DNA of 64,000 nt, from contig NW_003158134.1 of the NCBI RefSeq assembly GCF_000003605.2, positions 36,743 through 100,742 on the forward strand, read 5' to 3'. The position numbers were made by a program, and so were the translations under genes. This stretch comes from Saccoglossus kowalevskii (Eukaryota; Hemichordata; Enteropneusta; Harrimaniidae). The notes under the pieces are model-generated. The model had not been told where the DNA came from. It saw only the letters and a program-made list of their open reading frames with translations, and did not search any database. Positions 52,001 through 63,000 of the stretch are shown piece after piece. Within the stretch, counting starts at the first letter, position 1; each line of letters opens with the position of its first letter.

Positions 52001-55000
52001 GCATGTTGTGTTACTCACTTGATATAGGTGCATGTTGTGTTACTCACTTGATATAGGTGCATGTTGTGTTACTCACTTGATATAGGTGCATGTTGTGTTA
52101 CTCACTTGAGATAGGTGCATGTTGTGTTACTCACTTGATATAGGTGCATGTTGTGTTACTCACTTGAGATAGGTGCATGTTGTGTCACTCACTTGAGTAC
52201 TTACCATTGTGTCACTCACATGAGATAGGTGCATGTTGTGTTACTCACTTGAGATAGGTGCATGTTGTGTTACTCACTTGATATAGGTGCATGTTGTGTT
52301 ACTCACTTGATATAGGTGCATGTTGTGTTACTCACTTGATATAGGTGCATGTTGTGTTACTCACTTGAGATAGGTGCATGTTGTGTTACTCACTTGATAT
52401 AGGTGCATGTTGTGTTACTCACTTGAGATAGGTTCATGTTGTGTCACTCACTTGAGTACTTACCATTGTGTCACTCACATGAGATAGGTGCATGTTGTGT
52501 CACTCACATGAGATAGGTGCATGTTGTGTCACTCACTTGATATAGGTGCATGTTGTGTTACTCACTTGAGTACTTACCATTGTGTCACTCACATGAGATA
52601 GGTGCATGTTGTGTCACTCACTTGAGATAGGTGCATGTTGTGTCACTCACTTGAGTACTTACCATTGTGCCACTCACATGAGATAGGTGCATGTTGTGTC
52701 ACTCACATGAGATAGGTGCATGTTGTGTCACTCACATGAGATAGGTGCATGTTGTGTCACTCACTTGATATAGGTGCATGTTGTGTCACTCACTAAGTAC
52801 TTACCATTGGTGTCACTCACTTGAGATAGGTGCATGTTGTGTCACTCACATGAGATAGGTGCATGTTGTGTTACTCACTTGATATAGGTGCATGTTGTGT
52901 CACTCACTTGAGATAGGTGCATGTTGTGTCACTCACATGAGATAGGTGCATGTTGTGTCACTCACATGAGACAGGTGCATGTTGTGTCACTCACATGAGA
53001 TAGGTGCATGTTGTATTACTCACTTGATATAGGTGCATGTTGTGTCACCCACTTGATATAGGTGCATGTTGTGTCACTCACATGAGATAGATGCATGATG
53101 TGTCACTCACTTGATATAGGTGCATGTTGTGTCACTCACATGAGATAGGTGCATGTTGTGTCACTCACATGAGATAGGTGCATGTTGTGTCACTCACATG
53201 AGATAGGTGCATGTTGTGTTACTCACTTGATATAGGTGCATGTTGTGTCACTCACTTGAGATAGGTGCATGTTGTGTCACTCACATGAGATAGGTGCATG
53301 TTGTGTCACTCACATGAGATAGGTGCATGTTGTGTTACTCACTTGATATAGGTGCATGTTGTGTCACTCACTTGAGATAGGTGCATGTTGTGTCACTCAC
53401 ATGAGATAGGTGCATGTTGTGTCACTCACTTGAGATAGGTGCATGTTGTGTTACTCACTTGATATAGGTGCATGTTGTGTTACTCACTTGATATAGGTGC
53501 ATGTTGTGTTACTCACTTGATATAGGTGCATGTTGTGTTACTCACTTGAGATAGGTGCATGTTGTGTTACTCACTTGATATAGGTGCATGTTGTGTTACT
53601 CACTTGAGATAGGTGCATGTTGTGTCACTCACTTGAGTACTTACCATTGTGTCACTCACATGAGATAGGTGCATGTTGTGTTACTCACATGAGATAGGTG
53701 CATGTTGTGTCACTCACATGAGATAGGTGCATGTTGTGTCACTCACTTGATATAGGTGCATGTTGTGTTACTCACTTGAGTACTTACCATTGTGTCACTC
53801 ACATGAGATAGGTGCATGTTGTGTCACTCACATGAGATAGGTGCATGTTGTATTACTCACTTGATATAGGTGCATGTTGTGTCACTCACTTGAGATAGGT
53901 GCATGTTGTGTTACTCACTTGAGATAGGTGCATGTTGTGTCACTCACTTGAGTACTTACCATTGTGTCACTCACATGAGATAGGTGCATGTTGTGTTACT
54001 CACTTGATATAGGTGCATGTTGTGTTACTCACTTGATATAGGTGCATGTTGTGTTACTCACTTGATATAGGTGCATGTTGTGTTACTCACTTGAGATAGG
54101 TGCATGTTGTGTTACTCACTTGATATAGGTGCATGTTGTGTTACTCACTTGAGATAGGTTCATGTTGTGTCACTCACTTGAGTACTTACCATTGTGTCAC
54201 TCACATGAGATAGGTGCATGTTGTGTCACTCACATGAGATAGGTGCATGTTGTGTCACTCACTTGATATAGGTGCATGTTGTGTTACTCACTTGAGTACT
54301 TACCATTGTGTCACTCACATGAGATAGGTGCATGTTGTGTCACTCACTTGAGATAGGTGCATGTTGTGTCACTCACTTGAGTACTTACCATTGTGCCACT
54401 CACATGAGATAGGTGCATGTTGTGTCACTCACATGAGATAGGTGCATGTTGTGTCACTCACATGAGATAGGTGCATGTTGTGTCACTCACTTGATATAGG
54501 TGCATGTTGTGTCACTCACTAGAGTACTTACCATTGTGTCACTCACATGAGATAGGTGCATGTTGTGTCACTCACTTGAGATAGGTGCATGTTGTGTCAC
54601 TCACTTGAGATAGGTGCATGTTGTGTCACTCACTTGAGTACTTACCATTGTGTCACTCACATGAGATAGGTGCATGTTGTGTCACTCACATGAGATAGGT
54701 GCATGTTGTGTCACTCACATGAGATAGGTGCATGTTGTGTCACTCACATGAGATAGGTACATGTTGTGTCACTCACTTGAGATAGATGCATGTTGTGTCA
54801 CTCACTTGATATAGGTGCATGTTGTGTCACTCACTAGAGTACTTACCATTGTGTCACTCACATGAGATAGGTGCATGTTGTGTCACTCACATGAGATAGG
54901 TGCATGTTGTGTCACTCACATGAGATAGGTGCATGTTGTATTACTCACTTGATATAGGTGCATGTTGTGTCACCCACTTGATATAGGTGCATGTTGTGTC

Positions 55001-55850
55001 ACTCACATGAGATAGATGCATGATGTGTCACTCACTTGATATAGGTGCATGTTGTGTCACTCACATGAGATAGGTGCATGTTGTGTCACTCACATGAGAT
55101 AGGTGCATGTTGTGTTACTCACTTGATATAGCTGCGTGTTGTGTCACTCACTTGAGATAGGTGCATGTTGTGTCACTCACATGAGATAGGTGCATGTTGT
55201 GTTATTCACTTGATATAGGTGCATGTTGTGTCACCCACTTGATATAGGTGCATGTTGTGTCACTCACATGAGATAGGTGCATGTTGTGTCACTCACATGA
55301 GATAGGTGCATGTTGTGTTACTCACTTGATATAGGTGCATGTTGTGTCACTCACTTGAGATAGGTGCATGTTGTGTCACTCACATGAGATAGGTGCATGT
55401 TGTGTCACTCACATGAGATAGGTGCATGTTGTGCTACTCACTTGATATAGGTGCATGTTGTGTCACTCACTTGAGATAGGTGCATGTTGTGTCACTCACA
55501 TGAGATAGGTGCATGTTGTGTCATTCACATGAGATAGGTGCATGTTGTGTCACTCACATGAGATCGGTGCATGTTGTGTCACTCACTTGATATAGGTGCA
55601 TGTTGTGTCACTCACTTGAGATAGGTGCATGTTGTGTCACTCACATGAGATAGGTGCATGTTGTGTCACTCACTTGAGATAGGTGCATGTTGTGTCACTC
55701 ACATGAGATAGGTGCATGTTGTGTCACTCACATGAGATAGGTAAATGTTGTGTCACTCACTTGATATAGGTGCATGTTGTGTCACTCACTTGAGATAGGT
55801 GCATGTTGTGTCACTCACATGAGATAGGTGCATGTTGTGTCACTCACATG
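49041..55850. repeat. A-dominated domain with 1.3-1.7 kb repeated blocks
   Basis: The GATAGGTTCATG and ATTGTGCCACTC marker pair recurs at 51138/51378, 52427/52667 and 54153/54393, giving successive spacings of 1289 (37 monomers of 29 bp plus eight of 27 bp) and 1726 (53 plus seven). 50850-51516 matches 52139-52805. 54.4-55.15 kb repeats the 46.3-47.1 kb HOR part. Missing-base monomers (ATATAGTGCATG, GAGATAGTGCATG) lie near 50770 and 50825. No non-satellite sequence is seen. Confidence 0.8.
52785..52815. repeat. Irregular monomer junction
   Basis: A B unit reads CACTAAGTACTTACC (one G missing) followed by CCATTGGTGTCAC (one G extra). The 1289 bp offset match ends within about 10 bases of it, so this looks like a recombination or assembly join. 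Confidence 0.65.
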
Positions 55851-55854
55851 AGAT

Positions 55855-55990
55855 AGGTGCATGTTTGTGTCACTCACATGAGATAGGTGCATGTTTGTGT
55901 CACTCACTTGAGATAGATGCATGTTGTGTCACACACTTGATATAGGTGCATGTTGTGTCACTCACTTGAAGATAGGTGCATGTTGTGTCA
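55855..55990. repeat. Indel-rich approach to the divergent island
   Basis: Monomers just before the island carry single-base insertions: CATGTTTGTGTC twice (about 55862 and 55892) and CTTGAAGATAG (about 55967). The first monomer of the island is two bases short (CTCACGAGATAG). The surrounding array is otherwise regular, so the change in quality or evolution is local. Confidence 0.75.
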
Positions 55991-56048
55991 CTCACGAGAT
56001 AGAGGCGCGTGTGTCTCTCTCACGAGAGAGGGACGCATGTGTGTCTCT

Positions 56049-56054
56049 CACGTG
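56049..56054. other. CACGTG palindrome (canonical E-box sequence)
   Basis: The island monomer reads CTCACGTGATAG where ordinary monomers have CTCACATGAGATAG. CACGTG is a perfect palindrome and, by sequence only, a canonical bHLH target; I did not find it elsewhere in the array. Function is unknown. Confidence 0.6.
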
Positions 56055-56116
56055 ATAGAGGCACATGGTGTCTCTCTCACTAGAGTGGTGCACATTGTGT
56101 CACTCACTTGAGTTAG

Positions 56117-56201
56117 GTGCATGGTGTCTCTCTCATGTGATAGAGGCACATGGTGTCTCTCTCATGAGATTGGTGCACATTGTGTCACTCACATGAGTTA
56201 G
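56117..56201 (+). repeat. 85 bp trimeric HOR, copy 1
   Basis: Three monomers: X 56117-56143 (27 bp, GTGCATGGTGTCTCTC, ends ATGTGATAG), Y 56144-56172 (29 bp, GGCACATGG to GAGATTG) and Z 56173-56201 (29 bp, GTGCACATTGTGTCAC to GAGTTAG). A partial earlier Y-Z pair lies at 56059-56116. Confidence 0.87.
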
Positions 56202-56286
56202 ATGCATGTAGTCTCTCTCATGAGATATAGGCGAATAGTGTCTCTCTCATGAGATTGGTGAACATTGTGTCACTCACATGAGTTAG
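56202..56286 (+). repeat. 85 bp trimeric HOR, copy 2
   Basis: X 56202-56228 (ATGCATGTAGTCTC, ends GAGATAT), Y 56229-56257 (GGCGAATAGTG, with a CpG) and Z 56258-56286 (GTGAACATTG to GAGTTAG). It has the same order and lengths as copy 1 with several substitutions, so the copies have diverged. Confidence 0.87.
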
Positions 56287-56371
56287 GTGCATGGTGTCTC
56301 TCTCATGAGATATAGGCACATGGTGTCTCTCTCATGAGATTGGTACACATTGTGTCACTCACATGAGATAG
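56287..56371 (+). repeat. 85 bp trimeric HOR, copy 3
   Basis: X 56287-56313, Y 56314-56342, and a last monomer, 56343-56371, that begins like Z (GTACACATTG) but ends GAGATAG like an ordinary type A monomer. The return to the main array therefore happens inside this monomer. Confidence 0.87.
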
Positions 56372-59300
56372 GTGCATGTTGTTTCACTCACTTGATATAG
56401 GTGCATGTGTGTCACTCTCACTTGAGTACTAACCATTGTGTCACTCACTTGAAATAGATGCATGTTGCGTTACTCACTTGATATAGGTGCATGTTGTGTC
56501 ACTCACTTGAGTACTTACCATTGTGTCACTCACTTGAGTACTTACCATTGTGTCACTCACTTGATATAGATGCATGTTGTGTTACTCATTTGATATAGGT
56601 GCATGTTGTGTCACTCACTTGAGATAGATGCATGTTGTGTCACTCACTTGAGATAGATGCATGTTGTGTTACTCACTTGATATAGGTGCATGTTGTGTCA
56701 CTCACTAGAGTACTTACCATTATGTCACTCACATGAGATAGGTGCATGTTGTGTCACTCACTTGAGATCGGCGCATGTTGTGTTACTCACTTGATATAGG
56801 TGCATGTTGTGTCACTCACTTGATATAGGTGCATGTTGTGTCACTCACTAGAGTACTTACCATTGTGTCACTCACATGAGATATGTGCATGTTGTGTCAC
56901 TCACTTGAGATAGGTGCATGTTGTGTCACTCACTTGATATAGGTGCATGTTGTGTCACTATCATGAGATAGGTGCATGTTGTGTCACTCACATGAGATAG
57001 GTGCATGTTGTGTCACTCACTTGATATAGGTGCATGTTGTGTCACTCACTAGAGTACTTACCATTGTGTCACTCACATGAGATAGGTGCATGTTGTGTCA
57101 CTCACTTGATATAGGTGCATGTTGTGTCACTCACTTGAGTACTTACCATTGTGTCACTCACATGAGATAGATGCATGTTGTTTCACTCACTTGATATAGG
57201 TGAATGTTGTGTCACTCACTTGAGTACTTACCATTGTGTCACTCACATGAGATAGGTGCATGTTGTTTCACTCACTTGATATAGGTGCATGTTGTGTCAC
57301 TCACTTGAGTACTTACCATTGTGTCACTCACATGAGATATGTGCATGTTGTTTCACTCACATGAGATAGGTGCATGTTGTGTCACTCACTTGATATAGGT
57401 GCATGTTGTGTTACTCACTTGATATAGGTGCATGTTGTGTCACTCACTAGAGTACTTACCATTGTGTCACTCACATGAGATAGGTGCATGTTGTGTCACT
57501 CACTTGATATAGGTGCACGTTGTGTCACTCACTTGAGTACTTACCATTGTGTCACTCACATGAGATAGATGCATGTAGTTTCACTCACTTGATATAGGTG
57601 AATGTTGTGTCACTCACTTGAGTACTTACCATTGTGTCACTCACATGAGATAGGTGCATGTTGTTTCACTCACTTGATATAGGTGCATGTTGTGTCACTC
57701 ACTTGAGTACTAACCATTGTGTCACTCACATGAGATAGGTGCATGTTGTTTCACTCACTTGATATAGGTGAATGTTGTGTCACTCACTTGAGTACTTACC
57801 ATTGTGTCACTCACTTGAAATAGATGCATGTTGCGTTACTCACTTGATATAGGTGCATGTTGTGTCACTCACTTGAGTACTTACCATTGTGTCACTCACT
57901 TGAGATAGATGCATGTTGTGTTACTCATTTGATATAGGTGCATGTTGTGTCACTCACTTGAGTACTTACCATTGTGTCACTCACTTGAGATAGATGCATG
58001 TTGTGTTACTCACTTGATATAGGTGCATGTTTTGTCACTCACTTGATATAGGTGCATGTTGTTTCACTCACTTGAGATAGGTGCGTGTTGTGTCACTCAC
58101 TTGATATAGGTGCATGTTGTGTCACTCACTTGAAATAGGTGCATGTTGTGTCACTCACATGAGATAGGTGCATGTTGTGTCACTCACATGAGATAGGTGC
58201 ATGTTGTGTTACTCTCTTGATATAGGTGCATGTTGTGTCACTCACATGAGATAGGTGCATGTTGTGTCACTCACATGAGATAGGTGCATGTTGTGTCACT
58301 CACATGAGATAGGTGCATGTTGTGTTACTCACTTGATATAGGTGCATGTTGTGTCACTCACTTGAGATAGGTGCATGTTGTGTCACTCACATGAGATAGG
58401 TGCATGTTGTGTCACTCACATGAGATAGGTGCATGTTGTGTCACTCACTTGATATAGGTGCATGTTGTGTCACTCACTTGAGATAGGTGCATGTTGTGTC
58501 ACTCACATGAGATAGGTGCATATTGTGTCACTCACTTGAGATAGGTGCATGTTGTGTCACTCACATGAGATAGGTGCATGTTGTGTCACTCACATGAGAT
58601 AGGTGCATGTTGTGTCACTCACTTGATATAGGTGCATGTTGTGTCACTCACTTGAGATAGGTGCATGTTGTTTCACTCACTTGAGATAGGTGCGTGTTGT
58701 GTCACTCACTTGATATAGGTGCATGTTATGTCACTCACTTGATATAGGTGAATGTTGTGTCACTCACTTGAGTACTTACCATTGTGTCACTCACTAGAGA
58801 TAGATGCATGTTGTGTTACTCACTTGATATAGGTGCATGTTGTGTCACTCACTTGAGTACTTACCATTGTGTCACACACTTGAGATAGATGCATGTTGTG
58901 TTACTCACTTGAGATAGGTGCATGTTGTGTCACTCACTTGATATAGGTGCATGTTGTGTCACTCACTTGAGTACTTACCATTGTGTCACTCACTTGAGAT
59001 AGATGCATGTTGTGTCACTCACTTGATATAGGTGCATGTTGTGTCACTCACTAGAGTACTTACCATTGTGTCACTCACATGAGATAGGTGCATGTTGTTT
59101 CACTCACTTGATATAGATGAATGTTGTGTCACTCACTTGAGTACTTACCATTGTGTCACTCACTTGAGATAGATGCATGTTGTGTCACTCACTTGATATA
59201 GGTGCATGTTGTGTCACTCACTAGAGTACTTACCATTGTGTAACTCACATGAGATAGGTGCATGTTGTTTCACTCACTTGATATAGGTGCATGTTGTGTC

Positions 59301-60066
59301 ACTCACTTGAGTACTTACCATTGTGTCACTCACATGAGATAGATGCATGTTGTTTCACTCACTTGATATAGGTGAATGTTGTGTCACTCACTTGAGTACT
59401 TACCATTGTGTCACTCACACGAGATAGGTGCATGTTGTGTCACTCACATGAGATAGGTGCATGTTGTGTTACTCACTTGATATAGATGCATGTTGTGTCA
59501 CTCACTAGAGTACTTACCATTGTGTCACTCACATGAGATAGGTGCATGTTGTGTCACTCACTTGATATAGGTGCACGTTGTGTCGCTCACTTGAGATAGA
59601 TGCATGTTGTGTCACTCACTTGATATAGGTGCATGTTGTGTCACTCACTAGAGTACTTACCATTGTGTCACTCACATGAGATAGGTGCATGTTGTTTCAC
59701 TCACTTGATATAGGTGCATGTTGTGTCACTCACTTGAGTACTTACCATTGTGTCACTCACATGAGATAGATGCATGTAGTTTCACTCACTTGATATAGGT
59801 GAATGTTGTGTCACTCACTTGAGTACTTACCATTGTGTCACTCACATGAGATAGGTGCATGTTGTTTCACTCACTTGATATAGGTGAATGTTGTGTCACT
59901 CACTTGAGTACTTACCATTGTGTCACTCACTTGAAATAGATGCATGTTGCGTTACTCACTTGATATAGGTGCATGTTGTGTCACTCACTTGAGTACTTAC
60001 CATTGTGTCACTCACTTGAGATAGGTGCATGTTGTTTCACTCACTTGATATATGTGAATGTTGTGT
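56372..60066. repeat. B-rich domain 3, long-range copy of 21.8-24.6 kb
   Basis: CGGCGCATG (22121 and 56769) and CACTATCATGAG (22311 and 56960) lie about 34648 bp apart. Downstream the offset drops to 34475 (CACGTTG at 23041 and 57516; GAAATAGATG at 23342 and 57817) because six monomers (174 bp, about 22.76-22.93 kb) are absent here. After a switch at about 58.05 kb to the 8.4 and 34 kb type block, the copy resumes near 58.67 kb at offsets 35028 and 35113 (GTGCGTG, CACACGAG). The domain is therefore a composite of at least two sources. Confidence 0.82.
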
Positions 60067-63000
60067 CACTCACTTGAGATAGGTGCATGTTGTGTCACTC
60101 ACTTGATATATGTGCATGTTGTGTCACTCACATGAGATAGGTACATGTTGTGTCACTCACTTGATATAGGTGCATGTTGTGTCACTCACTTGATATAGGT
60201 CCATGATGTGTCACTCACTTGAGATAGGTGCATGTTGTGTCACCCACTTGAGATAGGTGCTTGTTGTGTCACTCACTTGACATAGGTGCATGTTGTGTCA
60301 CTCACTTGAGATAGGTGCATGTTGTGTCACCCACTTGAGATAGGTGAATGTTGTGTCACTCACTTGAGATAGGTGCATGTTGTGTCACCCACTTGAGATA
60401 GGTGCATGTTGTGTTACTCACTTGATATAGGTGCATGTTGTGTCACTCACTTGATACAGGTGCATGTTGTGTCACTCACTAGAGTACTTACCATTGTGTC
60501 ACTCACATGAGATAGGTGCATGTAGTTTCACTCACTTGAGATAGGTGCATGTTGTTTCACTAACTTGAGATAGGTGCATGTTGTGTCACTCACTTGATAT
60601 AGGTGCATGTTGTGTCACTCACTTGATATAGGTGCATGTTGTGTTACTTGAGATAGGTGCATGTTGTGTTACTCACTTGATATAGGTGCATGTTGTGTCA
60701 CTCACTTGAGTACTTACCATTGTGTCACTCACATGAGATAGGTGCATGTTGTGTTACTCACTTGAGATAGGTGCATGTTGTGTTACTCACTTGATATAGG
60801 TGCATGTTGTGTTACTCACTTGATATAGGTGCATGTTGTGTTACTCACTTGAGATAGGTGCATGTTGTGTTACTCACTTGATATAGGTGCATGTTGTGTT
60901 ACTCACTTGAGATAGGTGCATGTTGTGTCACTCACTTGAGTACTTACCATTGTGTCACTCACATGAGATAGGTGCATGTTGTGTCACTCACATGAGATAG
61001 GTGCATGTTGTGTCACTCACATGAGATAGGTGCATTTTGTGTCACTCACTTGATATAGGTGCATGATGTGTTACTCACTTGAGTACTTACCATTGTGTCA
61101 CTCACATGAGATAGGTGCATGTTGTGTCACTCACTTGAGATAGGTGCATGTTGTGTCACTCACTTGAGTACTTACCATTGTGTCACTCACATGAGATAGG
61201 TGCATGTTGTGTCACTCACATGAGATAGGTGGATGTTGTGTCACTCACTTGATATAGGTGCATGTTGTGTCACTCACATGATAAAGGTGCATGTTGTGTC
61301 ACTCACTTGATATATGTGCATGTTGTGTCTCTCACTAGAGTACTTACCATTGTGTCACTCACATGAGATAGGTGCATGTTGTGTCACTCACATGAAAATA
61401 GGTGCATGTTGTGTCACTCACATGAAAATAGGTGCATGTTGTGTCACTCACATGAGATAGGTGCATGTGTGTCACTCACATGAGATAGGTGCATGTTGTG
61501 TCACTCACATGAGATAGGTGCATGTTGTGTCACTCACTTGAGATAGATGCATGTTGTGTCACACACTTGATATAGATGCATGTTGTGTCACTCACTTGAT
61601 ATAGGTGCATGTTGTGTCACTCACTTGAGATAGGTACATGTTGTGTTACTCACTTGATATAGGTGCATGTTGTGTTACTCACTTGAGATAGGTGCATGTT
61701 GTGTCACTCACTTGAGTACTTACCATTGTGTCACTCACATGAGATAGGTGCATGTTGTGTTACTCACTTGAGATAGGTGCATGTTGTGTTACTCACTTGA
61801 TATAGGTGCATGTTGTGTTACTCACTTGATATAGGTGCATGTTGTGTTACTCACTTGATATAGGTGCATGTTGTGTTACTCACTTGAGATAGGTGCATGT
61901 TGTGTTACTCACTTGATATAGGTGCATGTTGTGTTACTCACTTGAGATAGGTGCATGTTGTGTCACTCACTTGAGTACTTACCATTGTGTCACTCACATG
62001 AGATAGGTGCATGTTGTGTCACTCACATGAGATAGGTGCATGTTGTGTCACTCACATGAGATAGGTGCATGTTGTGTCACTCACTTGATATAGGTGCATG
62101 TTGTGTTACTCACTTGAGTACTTACCATTGTGTCACTCACATGAGATAGGTGCATGTTGTGTCACTCACTTGAGATAGGTGCATGTTGTGTCACTCACTT
62201 GAGTACTTACCATTGTGCCACTCACATGAGATAGGTGCATGTTGTGTCACTCACATGAGATAGGTGCATGTTGTGTCACTCACATGAGATAGGTGCATGT
62301 TGTGTCACTCACTTGATATAGGTGCATGTTGTGTCACTCACTAGAGTACTTACCATTGTGTCACTCACATGAGATAGGTGCATGTTGTGTCACTCACTTG
62401 AGATAGGTGCATGTTGTGTCACTCACTTGAGATAGGTGCATGTTGTGTCACTCACTTGAGTACTTACCATTGTGTCACTCACATGAGATAGGTGCATGTT
62501 GTGTCACTCACATGAGATAGGTGCATGTTGTGTCACTCACATGAGATAGGTGCATGTTGTGTCACTCACTTGATATAGGTGCATCTTGTGTCACTCACTT
62601 GAGATAGGTGCATGTTGTGTCACTGACATGAGATAGGTGCATGTTGTGTCACTCACATGAGATAGGTGCATGTTGTGTCACTCACATGAGATAGGTGCAT
62701 GTTGTGTCACTCACTTCAGATAGGTGCATGTTGTGTCACTCACATGAGATAGGTGCATGTTGTGTCACTCACATGAGATAGGTGCATGTTGTGTCACTCA
62801 CTTGATATAGGTGCATGTTGTGTCATTCACTTGAGATAGGTGCATGTTGTGTCACTCACATGAGATAGGTGCATGTTGTGTCACTCACATGAGATAGGTG
62901 CATGTTGTGTCACTCACATGAGATAGGTGCATGTTGTGTCACTCACTTGAGATAGATTCATGTTGTGTCACACACTTGATATAGGTGCATGTTGTGTCAC

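Larger units (their letters stand above)
55976..56371. repeat. Divergent satellite island with CpGs and TCTCTCTC monomers
   Basis: This is the only stretch that departs clearly from the array. Monomers of 27-29 bp remain alignable but carry TGTCTCTCTCATG in place of TGTCACTCACATG, GGCACATGG, GAGATTGG and GAGTTAGG. The first 80 bases hold six CpGs (55995, 56006, 56008, 56023, 56034, 56051) and one more lies at 56232; the rest of the array is nearly free of CpG. Its second part is organised as an 85 bp three-monomer repeat. Upstream is A-dominated satellite, downstream is the B-rich subfamily, so the island sits on a domain boundary. It may be an older or separately evolving relative of the satellite; a chimeric assembly join is the main alternative. 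Confidence 0.85.

Noticed and set aside
55976-56371. Transposable element inserted at 56 kb
   Set aside because: The island is alignable to the satellite monomer throughout, with no terminal repeats, target-site duplication or coding sequence.
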